Source: CATQGW01 sp965242565
Lineage (GTDB): Bacteria; Chloroflexota; Dehalococcoidia; Bin125
Direction of reading: 5' to 3'
NCBI GenBank assembly: GCA_965242565.1
Contig: OZ251457.1
Coordinates: forward strand, 2,666,001 to 2,730,000
Length of the DNA stretch: 64,000 nucleotides
In this document: positions 53,257-62,524 of the stretch, in pieces
Numbering within the stretch: the first letter of the stretch is position 1
How the letters are laid out: every line of letters starts with the position of its first letter
Made by a program: the position numbers and the translations under genes
Notes under the pieces: model-generated
Database searches by the model: none
Told to the model about the DNA's origin: nothing
Seen by the model: only the letters and a program-made list of their open reading frames with translations

Positions 53257-54415
53257 CGGCAGGGCTGGCAGGACCGGCAGAACTGGAGTGAGACGGCGAA
53301 TCAGCCGCCGCGCGATGCTGCGCGCGATGGGCGGCGCGGGCGCGGGGCTGCTGCTGGCGGCCTGCGGCGGCGGCCGCCTGGACCCGTTCGCCGAGCGCGT
53401 TGAGCGCGAGCTGGAAGCGCGGCAGGCGGCCGAGCGGGCTGCTCAACAGAACGCTCAGGCAGCGCAGCAGACGGCGCAGCAAACGGCGGTCGCCCAGACG
53501 CAAGCGCAGGCGCAGCAAGTGGCGCAGCAGGCGCAGGCGGGACCGGCCGAGCCGCTGCCCACGCCGCTGGTCTACATCACGCCCCGACCGACTCCGCAGG
53601 GGCACGCGGTGCTGGTGATCGCCGATGCGCCGGGCGCGAGCAGCGCGGCGATCGCCTGGGAGGGCGAGGTTTTCGCCATGCTGCAGGAAGGGGACCGTTT
53701 CTTCAGCTACGTCGGGATCGACGCGCTCACCCCGCCCGGCCCAATCCCGCTGAGCATCGCCGTCTGGGGACCAAACGGCGAGCAGCTGCTCTGGCAGGAG
53801 ACGGCGCTGGAGATCGAGGCGGTCAACTGGCCGAGCGACAACATCCAGATCGACGGCCCCAACGCGGCGCTGCTGGCGCCGGCAGTGCAGGAGGCCGACA
53901 GCCGCACCCGCGCGCCGCACCAGCGCTTCGCCACTCCGGAGCGGCACTGGACGGGCATCTTCGACCCGCCCAGCGACGCCGGCATCAGCGCTGGCTACGG
54001 CGAGCTGCGCTCGTTCAACGGCGGCCCGATCTCCGATTACCACCGCGGGATCGATTTCGCCGCCCCCAACGGCGCGCCGATCGTTGCGCCCGGCAGCGGC
54101 GTCGTCGCCTGGTCCGGCCGCACCGAGCGGCGCGGCAACGGGATGATCCTCAATCACGGCGCGGGGGTTTTCACGGGCTATTACCACCTCTCCGAGGTGC
54201 TGCTGCGGGCCGGCGATGTGGCCGAGCGCGGCGCACCGATTGGGCGGATCGGCTCTACGGGACTGGCGACGGGGCCGCATCTGCACTGGGAGGTGGTCGT
54301 GCGCGGCGTGACGGTCAACCCCACGCCCTGGATCCGCCTGCTCGAAGCGCCGGATCCGGCCCAGGAGTTGGATCCCGTCAACGCCATCACCGCCACGAAT
54401 TTGGCCGCCACGTAG
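53252..54415 (+). CDS. M23-family peptidase lipoprotein
   Basis: 387 aa from ATG 53252 (GTG 53231 is in frame). Basic start, hydrophobic segment and lipobox LLLAAC, so anchored as a lipoprotein. A Gln/Ala/Thr low-complexity stretch (about 55-95) follows. A beta domain, then the M23 zinc site: H in YHRGIDFAAP, the YYHLSE region, and PHLHWEV near the C-terminus. All metal ligands are present. Likely a cell-wall endopeptidase or an amidase-activating partner. It converges with rsmE. Confidence 0.85.
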   Translation: MSGRAGRTGRTGVRRRISRRAMLRAMGGAGAGLLLAACGGGRLDPFAERVERELEARQAAERAAQQNAQAAQQTAQQTAVAQTQAQAQQVAQQAQAGPAEPLPTPLVYITPRPTPQGHAVLVIADAPGASSAAIAWEGEVFAMLQEGDRFFSYVGIDALTPPGPIPLSIAVWGPNGEQLLWQETALEIEAVNWPSDNIQIDGPNAALLAPAVQEADSRTRAPHQRFATPERHWTGIFDPPSDAGISAGYGELRSFNGGPISDYHRGIDFAAPNGAPIVAPGSGVVAWSGRTERRGNGMILNHGAGVFTGYYHLSEVLLRAGDVAERGAPIGRIGSTGLATGPHLHWEVVVRGVTVNPTPWIRLLEAPDPAQELDPVNAITATNLAAT

Positions 54416-54442
54416 AGGGCTCCTGCTTCCGCCGTCTCTGAA

Positions 54443-55231
54443 TCAAGCCGGGCGGTGGGCGGCGATTGCTTCTGCGGTGAGGGCGACTGCGACGATTGAG
54501 GCCGTCTCCGCGCGCAGCGGGCGCGGGCCGAGCGTCGCTGCGCGCCAGCCGTTGGCCCGCGCCAGGTCCGCTTCCTCCGAGCTCAGCCCGCCGGCCGGGC
54601 CGACCAGAATCTGCACATCGGCCGGCAGCTCCGGCCGCTCGAAGAGGGCGGCCACGCGCGTCTCCGGCTCCAGCGCGGAGGCGAAAATTCGCACGGTGTC
54701 GGCGGCGCGCGGCGCGGCTGCGAGGGCGGCGAACTCGATCGGCGGATGCACCTCCGGCCGCGTTTCCCGCCCCGACTGCTCCGACGCCTCGGTGACCAAC
54801 CGCCGCCAGCGCGCCAGACGCTGCACGCCTTCGGCTCGAATCTGTGAGCGCTCCGTCCAGATCGGCTGGATCGCCGCCACGCCCAACTCGGTCACCTTCT
54901 CGACCATGAAATCGAACCGCTGCGGGCGCAGCAGCGCAGGGCAGACGGTGATTCGCGGAGTCGGCGGCGGCTCCACCGGGCGGCTCTCCGCAATCCGCCC
55001 CTCCACCGTCTCGCGCGTCACCCGCGCCACGCGCACCGTGTAGACGCGCTCCGTCGGCGGATGCACCACCCGGATGACGTCGTCGCGCCGCACCCGCATC
55101 ACCCGGTTCAGCCGCCGCGCCGTCGCGCTGCCGATCGTCAGCTGCCCGCCGTCGATCGCGTCCGGATCGTCGACGAAATAGCGCGCGCCGAAGAATCCGC
55201 GCTGCGGCTGCGGCTCGGCCGGGGTGCTCAT
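54443..55231 (-). CDS. rsmE: 16S rRNA m3U1498 methyltransferase
   Basis: 262 aa from ATG 55231 (GTG 55234 is adjacent). SPOUT-fold methyltransferase of U1498 in 16S rRNA. N-terminal RYFVDD, then MVEKVTELGV, and the C-terminal knot region VGPAGGLSSEEAD with LGPRPLRAETA. The usual GPEGG is GPAGG here. In many bacteria rsmE lies next to prmA and dnaJ; here it is about 3 kb away from prmA, separated by three other genes. Confidence 0.92.
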   Translation of the reverse strand: MSTPAEPQPQRGFFGARYFVDDPDAIDGGQLTIGSATARRLNRVMRVRRDDVIRVVHPPTERVYTVRVARVTRETVEGRIAESRPVEPPPTPRITVCPALLRPQRFDFMVEKVTELGVAAIQPIWTERSQIRAEGVQRLARWRRLVTEASEQSGRETRPEVHPPIEFAALAAAPRAADTVRIFASALEPETRVAALFERPELPADVQILVGPAGGLSSEEADLARANGWRAATLGPRPLRAETASIVAVALTAEAIAAHRPA

Positions 55232-55308
55232 CACCCTCAGCCTACAGCGGCGCGGCTATCCTGCCCGCCAGCGCGCAACACAGCCGCAGGGCGGCAGGGA
55301 GACCACCA

Positions 55309-56088
55309 ATGGAACTCGGACTCGAAGGCAAAATCGCGATCATCACCGGCGGCAGCGAAGGCATCGGACGCGCCACCGCCGTCGGCCTCGCCCGCGAGGG
55401 CGCCCAGGTCGTGATCGGCGCCCGCCGCCCCGAACCGCTCGCCGAAGCCGCCGAACTGATCCGCCGCGCCGGCCTCGAACCGCTCGCCGTCTCCATGGAC
55501 GTCACCTCCGGCGAAGACTGCCAACAACTCGTCGGCGAAACCATCGACCGCTTCGGCGGCGTCGACATCCTGATCAATAACGCCGGTCAATCCTCCTCCG
55601 GCCTGATCGAGAACCACGACATCGAAACCTGGGCGGTCGACCTCGACCTCAAACTCTACGGGGCAATCCGCCTCGCCAAACTCTGCATCCCCTCGATGCG
55701 CGAGCGCGGCGGCGGACGCATCATCAACCTGCTCAACATCGGCTGCAAAACACCCGGTGCAGGCTCCATGCCCACCGCCGCCAGCCGCGCCGCCGGACTC
55801 GCCATGACCAAAGCGCTCAGCAAGGAAGTCGCTAACGACCAAATCCTCGTCAACGCCGCCTGCATCGGCTCCGTCGATAGCGCCCAATGGCACGGCTTCC
55901 ACCAGGCCAGAATGCCCGACGCCACATACGACGAGTTCCTGTCGTCGGTTGGCGAAAGCATCCCCGTAGGCCGCATCGGCGCCTCCGAAGAAGCCGCCAA
56001 CCTCCTCATCTTCCTCGCCTCCCAGGCCGCATCCTTCATCACCGGCTGCGCCATCAACATCGACGGCGGCGCCTCGCCGATGTGGTAG
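55309..56088 (+). CDS. SDR-family protein lacking the catalytic tetrad
   Basis: 259 aa; Rossmann start TGGSEGIG (13-20), NAG (91-93). The catalytic Asn-Ser-Tyr-Lys positions read Lys115, Asn143, Thr156 and Arg160 (PTAASRAAG in place of YxxSK). It therefore binds NAD(P) probably, but should not act as a classic SDR dehydrogenase. The frame is clean and ends with the normal NIDGGASPMW. It could be a non-catalytic or alternative-chemistry member. Confidence 0.8.
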   Translation: MELGLEGKIAIITGGSEGIGRATAVGLAREGAQVVIGARRPEPLAEAAELIRRAGLEPLAVSMDVTSGEDCQQLVGETIDRFGGVDILINNAGQSSSGLIENHDIETWAVDLDLKLYGAIRLAKLCIPSMRERGGGRIINLLNIGCKTPGAGSMPTAASRAAGLAMTKALSKEVANDQILVNAACIGSVDSAQWHGFHQARMPDATYDEFLSSVGESIPVGRIGASEEAANLLIFLASQAASFITGCAINIDGGASPMW

Positions 56089-56109
56089 GCTAAGCAGGGA
56101 GATGCGACG

Positions 56110-57951
56110 ATGACAGATCTGGCAGCGCAGATGGCGCCCCAGCACACTGAGCAGCGCATGGAAGCGGGCACGTTCACGCTCCGTGAGCTGTTCAAAGACA
56201 CTGTGCAGTTCGCTGTGCCTGAATACCAGCGCAAGTACGTCTGGAACGAAGACGATCAGTGGGAGCCGCTTTGGGACGACATCCAGACGCTCGCGGAGCA
56301 GGTGCTCAAGGCCGTCGAAACGGAGCGCACTGCGCCTCATTTCATGGGCGCAATCGTAGTGATGCCTCGTAAGACCCTGGGCTCCGTCAATGTGCTCGAC
56401 GTCGTCGACGGTCAGCAACGCCTCGTCACGCTTCAACTGGTGCTTGACGCCGCCCACGCCTGTGTCAAACGAGGAACCGATGTTCATCGGCAACTCAGCG
56501 CCCTCGTCATCAACGCAGGGCAAGATGCAGGCGACTCACAATACGACCTGAAAACGTGGCCTTCCGAGGAAGATCGCGACGCATTCGTTCACGCAATGCG
56601 GGACGAATTGTCAGCTGACGCACATCCCGATTCCCAGGTTGCTCAGGCGCACACATATTTCGCTGACAAGATTCGGGAGTGGATCGCTGTTGGACCAGAG
56701 TCGGAGGCGAAGAGGGCAACCGCTTTGGGCAACGCCATCATGGCATTGTTCCAGGTCGTGGTCATCAAGCTCGCCGACACCGACGATGCGCAGCTCATCT
56801 TCGAAACCCTGAACGCCAGAGGCACACCGCTCGGAACGTTCGACTTGCTGAAGAACTTCATTCAGCGGGCCGCAACGCAACAAGGCCTGCGATCGACGAC
56901 GATCTACAACCGGCATCTGAAACGACTCGATGGCCAATGGTGGGACGACATGATCGGATCCGGCAGGATGCGAAAATCTCACATCGACTCGTTCCTCTAC
57001 CACTGGCTGATGATGGAAACAGGCGCAACGGACACATCGTCAGCCAAAGTGTTCGCTGCCATCCGCACACACATCCTGGACACGCGGAAAGGCGATGTGG
57101 AAGCGGTGGCGGAAGAACTTGGCCGCCATGCGGACAACTACCAGCAGTTCCACAACAGTAAGGACGCCTCTGAGTTCGCAGATTTCTTCCGTCGCTGGCG
57201 CATCATGCGCGGCGATGCTCTGACGCCCTTGCTCCTGTGGCTGTGGGACCCAGGCCGCACGATGACGAAGAAACAGCATCAACGGGCGCTGCGAGCCTTG
57301 GAGAGCTGGCTCGTTCGGCGGCTCGTCTGCGGACTGCCGACTCGCAGCTATGGCGACATCTGTCGAGATCTACTCGATCGACTCAAGGGACCGCGCGTTC
57401 GCCGATCGCCTGACGTCATCATCGTCGAATATCTCCGGCGTCAAAAGTACGATTCCAGTCGATGGCCAACCGACCGCGAATTCCGCCGTAGCTTCGTGTC
57501 GCGGAACAAGCTGACCCCGCGTCGGCGACGCATGGTCCTCGAGGCGATCGAATGCAGCTTCCGAGGCAGCCAATGGCGGACCAAACCAGCGGAGCTCGAT
57601 AAGCGCAGAGGGTTGACCATCGAACATGTGATGCCGCAAGATACGGATGCACCTGGATACACCGCCCCCGGGCTGTACGCCCATGGCGGCAATCCGGACC
57701 TGATCGAGTCGTTCGGGAACCTGACGCTGTTGGCTAACCGCCTCAATTCGAAGCTGCGAAACGAGTCATGGCTCACCAAAAGCGATGCGTATCTCAATGA
57801 GGACGCCTGCAAGCTCGCGTTGAATCGCGACTTGGTGTCGGGCGGCAGGCGTCGCAAGCTTGATGACTGGACGGATCGAGAGATCCGCCAGCGCGCAAAA
57901 CGGCTCGCCGATCGTGCAGTCGACCTCTGGCCAGGCCCGCGGAAGGCATAG
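56110..57951 (+). CDS. GmrSD-like DUF262/DUF1524 restriction protein
   Basis: 613 aa. DUF262 (GmrS-like) features: VPEYQRKYVW (about 38-47), VVDGQQRLVTL (about 99-109), LNARGTPLGTFDLLKN. DUF1524 (GmrD-like) features: IEHVMPQ (about 510-516) and a later GNLTLLANRLN, forming an HNH-type metal site. Such fused proteins are NTP-dependent type IV nucleases acting on modified phage DNA, or relatives. It is a stand-alone gene. GC is visibly lower than its surroundings, which suggests acquisition. Confidence 0.82.
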   Translation: MTDLAAQMAPQHTEQRMEAGTFTLRELFKDTVQFAVPEYQRKYVWNEDDQWEPLWDDIQTLAEQVLKAVETERTAPHFMGAIVVMPRKTLGSVNVLDVVDGQQRLVTLQLVLDAAHACVKRGTDVHRQLSALVINAGQDAGDSQYDLKTWPSEEDRDAFVHAMRDELSADAHPDSQVAQAHTYFADKIREWIAVGPESEAKRATALGNAIMALFQVVVIKLADTDDAQLIFETLNARGTPLGTFDLLKNFIQRAATQQGLRSTTIYNRHLKRLDGQWWDDMIGSGRMRKSHIDSFLYHWLMMETGATDTSSAKVFAAIRTHILDTRKGDVEAVAEELGRHADNYQQFHNSKDASEFADFFRRWRIMRGDALTPLLLWLWDPGRTMTKKQHQRALRALESWLVRRLVCGLPTRSYGDICRDLLDRLKGPRVRRSPDVIIVEYLRRQKYDSSRWPTDREFRRSFVSRNKLTPRRRRMVLEAIECSFRGSQWRTKPAELDKRRGLTIEHVMPQDTDAPGYTAPGLYAHGGNPDLIESFGNLTLLANRLNSKLRNESWLTKSDAYLNEDACKLALNRDLVSGGRRRKLDDWTDREIRQRAKRLADRAVDLWPGPRKA

Positions 57952-57976
57952 TCAGGTTCCGCGCCCGCAAGCCAAC

Positions 57977-58438
57977 TCACCGCTCTTCGGGGTACTCCTC
58001 CACCCGAATCCCCAGCCCAATGCACAGCCACGCCCCGACCAGCACGCGGTGGCTGTAGTCGTTCGGATCCTGCAGATCCACGAAATCGAGCAGCACGATC
58101 TCCGTCGAGCCGGGCAGCAGTTTATCCGCAAGCTCGCAGAGCTCCGAATAGACCTGTTCGGGATCCAGCTCGGCAAGCTTGGGCAGAAACCGCGCGAGGT
58201 ATTGCCGCCGGTCATCCGGACTGCCGACCTGCAAGTCGAGCGGCAGCCCCATCTCCGGCGCCAGCTTCTTGTAGAGGCGGAAGCGATAGCCCCTCACCTC
58301 CACGCTCTGGCGGTAAGACCCTTGCGTGATGCCGATGGTCGCCAGCCGCCCTGCTTCAAAACCCTCGCGCAGGTTCGGATTCTGATAGCGGCTGGTCCAG
58401 ATGCGGCGGCGGATCGACTCGGGCGGCTCGGTGGACAT
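57977..58438 (-). CDS. DUF488-like small protein
   Basis: 153 aa from ATG 58438, with GGAGAGG 9 nt upstream (ATG 58447 is also in frame). IWTSRYQNPNLREG and a later ITQG, then LYKKLAPEM, resemble DUF488 proteins, whose function is unsettled. The C-terminal part (ELCELADKLLPGSTEIVLLDFVD) fits that fold. It is located between the restriction gene and prmA, same strand as prmA. Confidence 0.5.
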   Translation of the reverse strand: MSTEPPESIRRRIWTSRYQNPNLREGFEAGRLATIGITQGSYRQSVEVRGYRFRLYKKLAPEMGLPLDLQVGSPDDRRQYLARFLPKLAELDPEQVYSELCELADKLLPGSTEIVLLDFVDLQDPNDYSHRVLVGAWLCIGLGIRVEEYPEER

Positions 58439-58499
58439 GGCGATCATCCTCTCCGGCAGGGGCACGGCCTCAGCGCCATCATAGACGCAGGACGAGCCT

Positions 58500-59438
58500 C
58501 TATGCGTGCTTCGCCGCGAGCAGCGCCGACCACTCATCCTCGCTTTGTGCTCGCGCAACGACGAACCCCACCTCTCCGAGCGCACCCGCCACCTCCTGCT
58601 CGCGCGCACTGAGAAAGCCCGAGGCGATCAGGCGGCCGCCGGGGAGCGCCGCCCCCGCAAGCTCCGGCGCCAGCCCCTGCAACAGATCCGCCGTCAGATT
58701 CGCCAACACCAGGTCATATTCCCCACCCACCGGCACACTCCCCTCCGACACCCGCACCCGATCCGCAACCCCGTTTCGGCGCGCCGCCTCCCGTGCCGCG
58801 TCCACCGCCAGCGGATCGATATCGACCGCCGTTACCGTCTCCGCGCCCAGCTTCGCCGCCGCTACCGCCAGAATGCCGCTGCCCGTGCCCACATCCAGCA
58901 CCGCCCGCGCGGGAGCCTCCGCCATTGCATCAGCCAGCAGCGCCAGCGCCAGCCGCGTGCTCTGGTGCTGCCCCGTCCCGAACGCCAGGCCCGGCGCGAG
59001 ATCAATTACTACTTCGTCGCCCGACGCTTCATACGCGAGATGCGGCGGCCGAATCACGATCGTACGCGCGGCGCGGACGCGCACGAGATCGAAGTGCTCG
59101 TGCCAGGCCGTGCGCCAGTCGCGCTGCGGCACATCGCCCACCGCGAGCGGCGGCGCAGCCCGCGCCCCCCAGAGGCGCGTCAGCGCCTCTGCAAGCGGCG
59201 CGGCGAGCTCCTCCCAGCGCTGCGGCGGCAGATACGCCGCGACCTCCGCCCGCTCCGGCAGCGGCGCGGCCCGCCCCCAGGCCGGCTCCTCAACCGGCTC
59301 GCCGACCTGCCATTCCACGGCGGAGTGATAGACGCCGACCAGCTCGAACGCCGCCACCGCCCGCTCGACATCGGCGGCCTCAACCGCAACGGCGGCGCGA
59401 ACCAGTTGCACGGCGCGCTCCCCAGACTCGCGCTCCAC
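58500..59438 (-). CDS. prmA: Ribosomal protein L11 methyltransferase
   Basis: 312 aa. SAM-binding motif LDVGTGSGILAVAAAKLGA (about residues 181-199) with VTAVDIDPLAVDAARE, and the substrate motif DLVLANLTADLL. GLAFGTGQHQSTRLAL is the PrmA-specific lead-in. It methylates L11. The gene follows dnaJ by 4 nt on the same strand, the usual arrangement. Confidence 0.93.
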   Translation of the reverse strand: MERESGERAVQLVRAAVAVEAADVERAVAAFELVGVYHSAVEWQVGEPVEEPAWGRAAPLPERAEVAAYLPPQRWEELAAPLAEALTRLWGARAAPPLAVGDVPQRDWRTAWHEHFDLVRVRAARTIVIRPPHLAYEASGDEVVIDLAPGLAFGTGQHQSTRLALALLADAMAEAPARAVLDVGTGSGILAVAAAKLGAETVTAVDIDPLAVDAAREAARRNGVADRVRVSEGSVPVGGEYDLVLANLTADLLQGLAPELAGAALPGGRLIASGFLSAREQEVAGALGEVGFVVARAQSEDEWSALLAAKHA

Positions 59439-59442
59439 AGAC

Positions 59443-60555
59443 TTAAGCGCTGAACGCGCCCTTGATCCGCGAAAACACCCCGTCGCGGCTCCCTCCGTCG
59501 CCGTCCTCCAGTACCTCGCTGAGCTGCTCGAACAGCGCCCGCTGCTCGGCCGTCAGCTTCTGCGGCACTCGCAGCCCCACCTGCACGCGCAGATCGCCTC
59601 GCCCGCGCCCGCGCAGATGCGGCACGCCCTTGCCGCGCAGCCGGAACACATGCCCGTGCTGCGTGCCCGCCGGCACCTCCACCCACTCCTCCGAGCCGTC
59701 GATTAGCGGAATCTCCATATCGCCGCCCAGCGCCGCCTGCGCCACGTTCAGATGCAGCGGCAGCACTAGATCGTCGCCGTCGCGCTGGAAGACGTCGTGC
59801 GGTTTCACCCGCAAGTCTACGTACAGATTCCCCGCCGGCCCGCCGCGCATGCCCGCGTCGCCCTCGCCGCTCAGCCGCATCTGCGCGCCGTGGTCCACCC
59901 CCGCCGGAATTTTGACCTTGAGCCGCCGATTGCGCTGCTCGCGCCCGATCCCGCCGCAGCCGTTGCAAGGATGCTGGATCACCGTCCCCTCGCCCTCGCA
60001 GGCCTCGCACGGCGCGACGTTGACGAAGCGCCCGAACACGTTGCGCTGCACGCGCCGCACCTCGCCCGCGCCGTCGCAGGCCGCGCAGGGCGCGCGCTGT
60101 GTGCCCGGCTCCGCGCCGCTGCCGCCGCAGATCGAGCAGTGCTCCAGCCGCGACGCCCGCACCTCGCGCTCCGCTCCGAACACCGCGTCGGTGAACTCCA
60201 GCTCCAGCTCCAGCCGCAGGTCGCCCCCGCGCACCGGCCCCGCCGCCCGCCGCCCGCCGAAAAAGGCGTCGAAAATGTCCCCGAAGCCGCCGAAATCAAA
60301 GCCCTCGAAGCCCGCATTGGCCGCGAACTCCGCCGTGTTCCCGTAGCGGTCGTACTTGGCCCGCTTCTCCGCGTCCGAGAGCACCTCGTAGGCCGCCGCG
60401 ATCCGCTTGAACGTCGCCTCCGCCTCCGGATCCGAACTCCGATCCGGGTGGTGTTCCATCGCCAGCCGCCGAAACGCGCGGCGGATGTCCTCCTGCGACG
60501 CGCTGCGCTCCACGCCGAGAATCTCGTAGAAGTCGTTGCTCGGCGCGGTGGTCAT
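59443..60555 (-). CDS. dnaJ: Co-chaperone DnaJ
   Basis: 370 aa. J domain with HPD (HHPDRS, about residues 35-40), a Gly/Phe region (GFEGFDFGGFGD), and four CxxCxGxG zinc-finger repeats (CSICGGSG, CAACDGAG, CEACEGEG, CNGCGGIG). It stimulates DnaK ATPase and delivers substrates. It follows dnaK by 49 nt; prmA follows directly. Confidence 0.95.
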   Translation of the reverse strand: MTTAPSNDFYEILGVERSASQEDIRRAFRRLAMEHHPDRSSDPEAEATFKRIAAAYEVLSDAEKRAKYDRYGNTAEFAANAGFEGFDFGGFGDIFDAFFGGRRAAGPVRGGDLRLELELEFTDAVFGAEREVRASRLEHCSICGGSGAEPGTQRAPCAACDGAGEVRRVQRNVFGRFVNVAPCEACEGEGTVIQHPCNGCGGIGREQRNRRLKVKIPAGVDHGAQMRLSGEGDAGMRGGPAGNLYVDLRVKPHDVFQRDGDDLVLPLHLNVAQAALGGDMEIPLIDGSEEWVEVPAGTQHGHVFRLRGKGVPHLRGRGRGDLRVQVGLRVPQKLTAEQRALFEQLSEVLEDGDGGSRDGVFSRIKGAFSA

Positions 60556-60604
60556 CGTGTCGCCTGCGGGAGCCTGTCGGAAGGGCTATCGGCGGAGGGT
60601 AGCG

Positions 60605-62524
60605 CTAGACTTCGCGGAACTCGCCCTCGACCGTGTCGTCGTCATCCGGATCGGGCGGCGCGCCGCCCGCCGCCGGCCCACCCGGCTGCGGTCCGGGCTG
60701 TTGTTCGGCCTGCTGCTGCGCAGCGTAGGCCCGCTCGCCCACTTTCATCAGCGCCGCGTTGAGCTCCTCCAGCGCCGCCTCGATCGGTCCCGTCTCGTCG
60801 CCCTCCGCCTCCAGCGCAGAGCGCAGCGCCGCGATCTTGCCCTCCAGCTCCGTCTTCAGATCGTCGTCCAGCTTGTCTTCCTGGTCGCGCAGGATCTTGT
60901 CCGCTTCGTAGGCCGCAGTGTCGGCGCGGTTGCGGATTTCGGCCGCCTCGCGCCGTTTCCGATCCTCGTCCGCGTGCTCCTCCGCGTCGCGCTGCATCTG
61001 CTCGATCTCGTCGTCGCTCAGACCCGACGCCGCCTGAATCGTGATCCGCTGCTCCTTGCCCGTCCCCTTGTCCTGCGCCGCCACATTCAGAATCCCGTTC
61101 GCGTCGATGTCGAACGAGACCTCGATCTGCGGCATCCCGCGCGGCGCGGGCAGAATCCCGTCGAGGATGAAGCGCCCCAGCGACTTGTTGCCGCCCGCCA
61201 TCTCGCGCTCCCCTTGCAGCACGTGGATTTCCACCTGCTGCTGCCCATCGGCCGCCGTCGAGAAGGTCTGGCTCTTGCTGGTCGGAATCGTCGTGTTGCG
61301 CGGGATCAGCGGCGTGCTCACGCCTCCCAGCGTCTCGATCCCCAGCGTCAGCGGCGTCACGTCGAGCAGCAGCACGTCCTTGACCTCGCCGCGCAGCACG
61401 CCCGCCTGAATCGCCGCACCCAGCGCCACCACCTCATCCGGATTCACCCCCCGGTGCGGCTCGCGGCCGAAGAAATCCTGCACCTTCTGCTGCACCAGCG
61501 GCATCCGCGTCTGTCCGCCGACCAGCACCACCTCGTGGATCTGGTCGCGGCTGATGCCTGCGTCCTCCAGCGCGTTGCGGCATGGCTCCAGCGTGCCCTC
61601 GACCAGCTCCAGCACCAACTGCTCGAGCTGCGAGCGCGTCAGCGTGTGTGTGAAATGCTTCGGCCCCGAAGCGTCCGCCGTGATGTAGGGCAGGTTGATC
61701 TCCGTCGACTGCGTCGTCGACAGCTCCACCTTCGCGTGCTCCGCCGCCTCCTTGAGCCGCTGCATCGCTTGCGGATCCTGCGACAGATCGATCGCCTGCT
61801 CCTGCCGAAACACGGTGACCAGATGATTCATCACCCGTTGGTCGAAATCGTCGCCGCCCAGGAAGGTGTCACCGTTGGTCGAGCGCACCTGGAAGGTGCC
61901 CTCGCCCAACTCCAGAATCGAAATGTCGAACGTGCCGCCGCCCAGGTCGTAGACCGCGATGTAGTGGTCCTCCTGTTTCTCCAGCCCGTAGGCCAGCGAG
62001 GCCGCCGTCGGCTCGTTGATGATCCGCAGCACGTTCAGCCCCGCGATCCGCCCCGCGTCCTTGGTTGCGTTGCGCTGGCTGTCGTCGAAATAGGCCGGCA
62101 CCGTGATCACCGCCTCGGTGACCGTCTCGCCCAGGTACGCCTCCGCGTCCGCCTTGAGCTTCTGCAGCACCATCGCCGAGACCTCCGGCGGGCTGTAGGC
62201 CTTGTCGCCCATCCGCACCCAGGCGTCGCCGTTGTCCGCTTTTTCCACCGCGTAGGGCAGCAGCTTCTTCGCGTTGCTCACGACCGGATCGTCGCCCCGC
62301 CGCCCCATCAACCGCTTCACGCTGAAGACCGTGTTCTCCGGGTTGGTCACCGCCTGCCGCTTGGCGGCCGTGCCGACCAGCCGCTCGCCCGCCTTGCTCA
62401 GCGCCACGACGGACGGCGTGGTGCGATTCCCCTCGGCGTTGGAAATCACCGTGGGCTCGCCGCCCTCCATCACCGCCACCACCGAATTGGTCGTGCCCAG
62501 ATCGATCCCGATCACTCGCGACAT
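60605..62524 (-). CDS. dnaK: Chaperone protein DnaK (Hsp70)
   Basis: 639 aa. Starts MSRVIGIDLGTTNS; ATPase motifs include DLGGGTFDIS and GGQTRMP; substrate-binding domain has LGIETLGG. The C-terminal tail is Gln/Pro/Gly-rich, then acidic (EGEFREV). It folds and refolds proteins with DnaJ and GrpE. It overlaps grpE by 13 nt. Transcription is expected from an HrcA-controlled promoter upstream of hrcA, outside the window. Confidence 0.97.
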   Translation of the reverse strand: MSRVIGIDLGTTNSVVAVMEGGEPTVISNAEGNRTTPSVVALSKAGERLVGTAAKRQAVTNPENTVFSVKRLMGRRGDDPVVSNAKKLLPYAVEKADNGDAWVRMGDKAYSPPEVSAMVLQKLKADAEAYLGETVTEAVITVPAYFDDSQRNATKDAGRIAGLNVLRIINEPTAASLAYGLEKQEDHYIAVYDLGGGTFDISILELGEGTFQVRSTNGDTFLGGDDFDQRVMNHLVTVFRQEQAIDLSQDPQAMQRLKEAAEHAKVELSTTQSTEINLPYITADASGPKHFTHTLTRSQLEQLVLELVEGTLEPCRNALEDAGISRDQIHEVVLVGGQTRMPLVQQKVQDFFGREPHRGVNPDEVVALGAAIQAGVLRGEVKDVLLLDVTPLTLGIETLGGVSTPLIPRNTTIPTSKSQTFSTAADGQQQVEIHVLQGEREMAGGNKSLGRFILDGILPAPRGMPQIEVSFDIDANGILNVAAQDKGTGKEQRITIQAASGLSDDEIEQMQRDAEEHADEDRKRREAAEIRNRADTAAYEADKILRDQEDKLDDDLKTELEGKIAALRSALEAEGDETGPIEAALEELNAALMKVGERAYAAQQQAEQQPGPQPGGPAAGGAPPDPDDDDTVEGEFREV

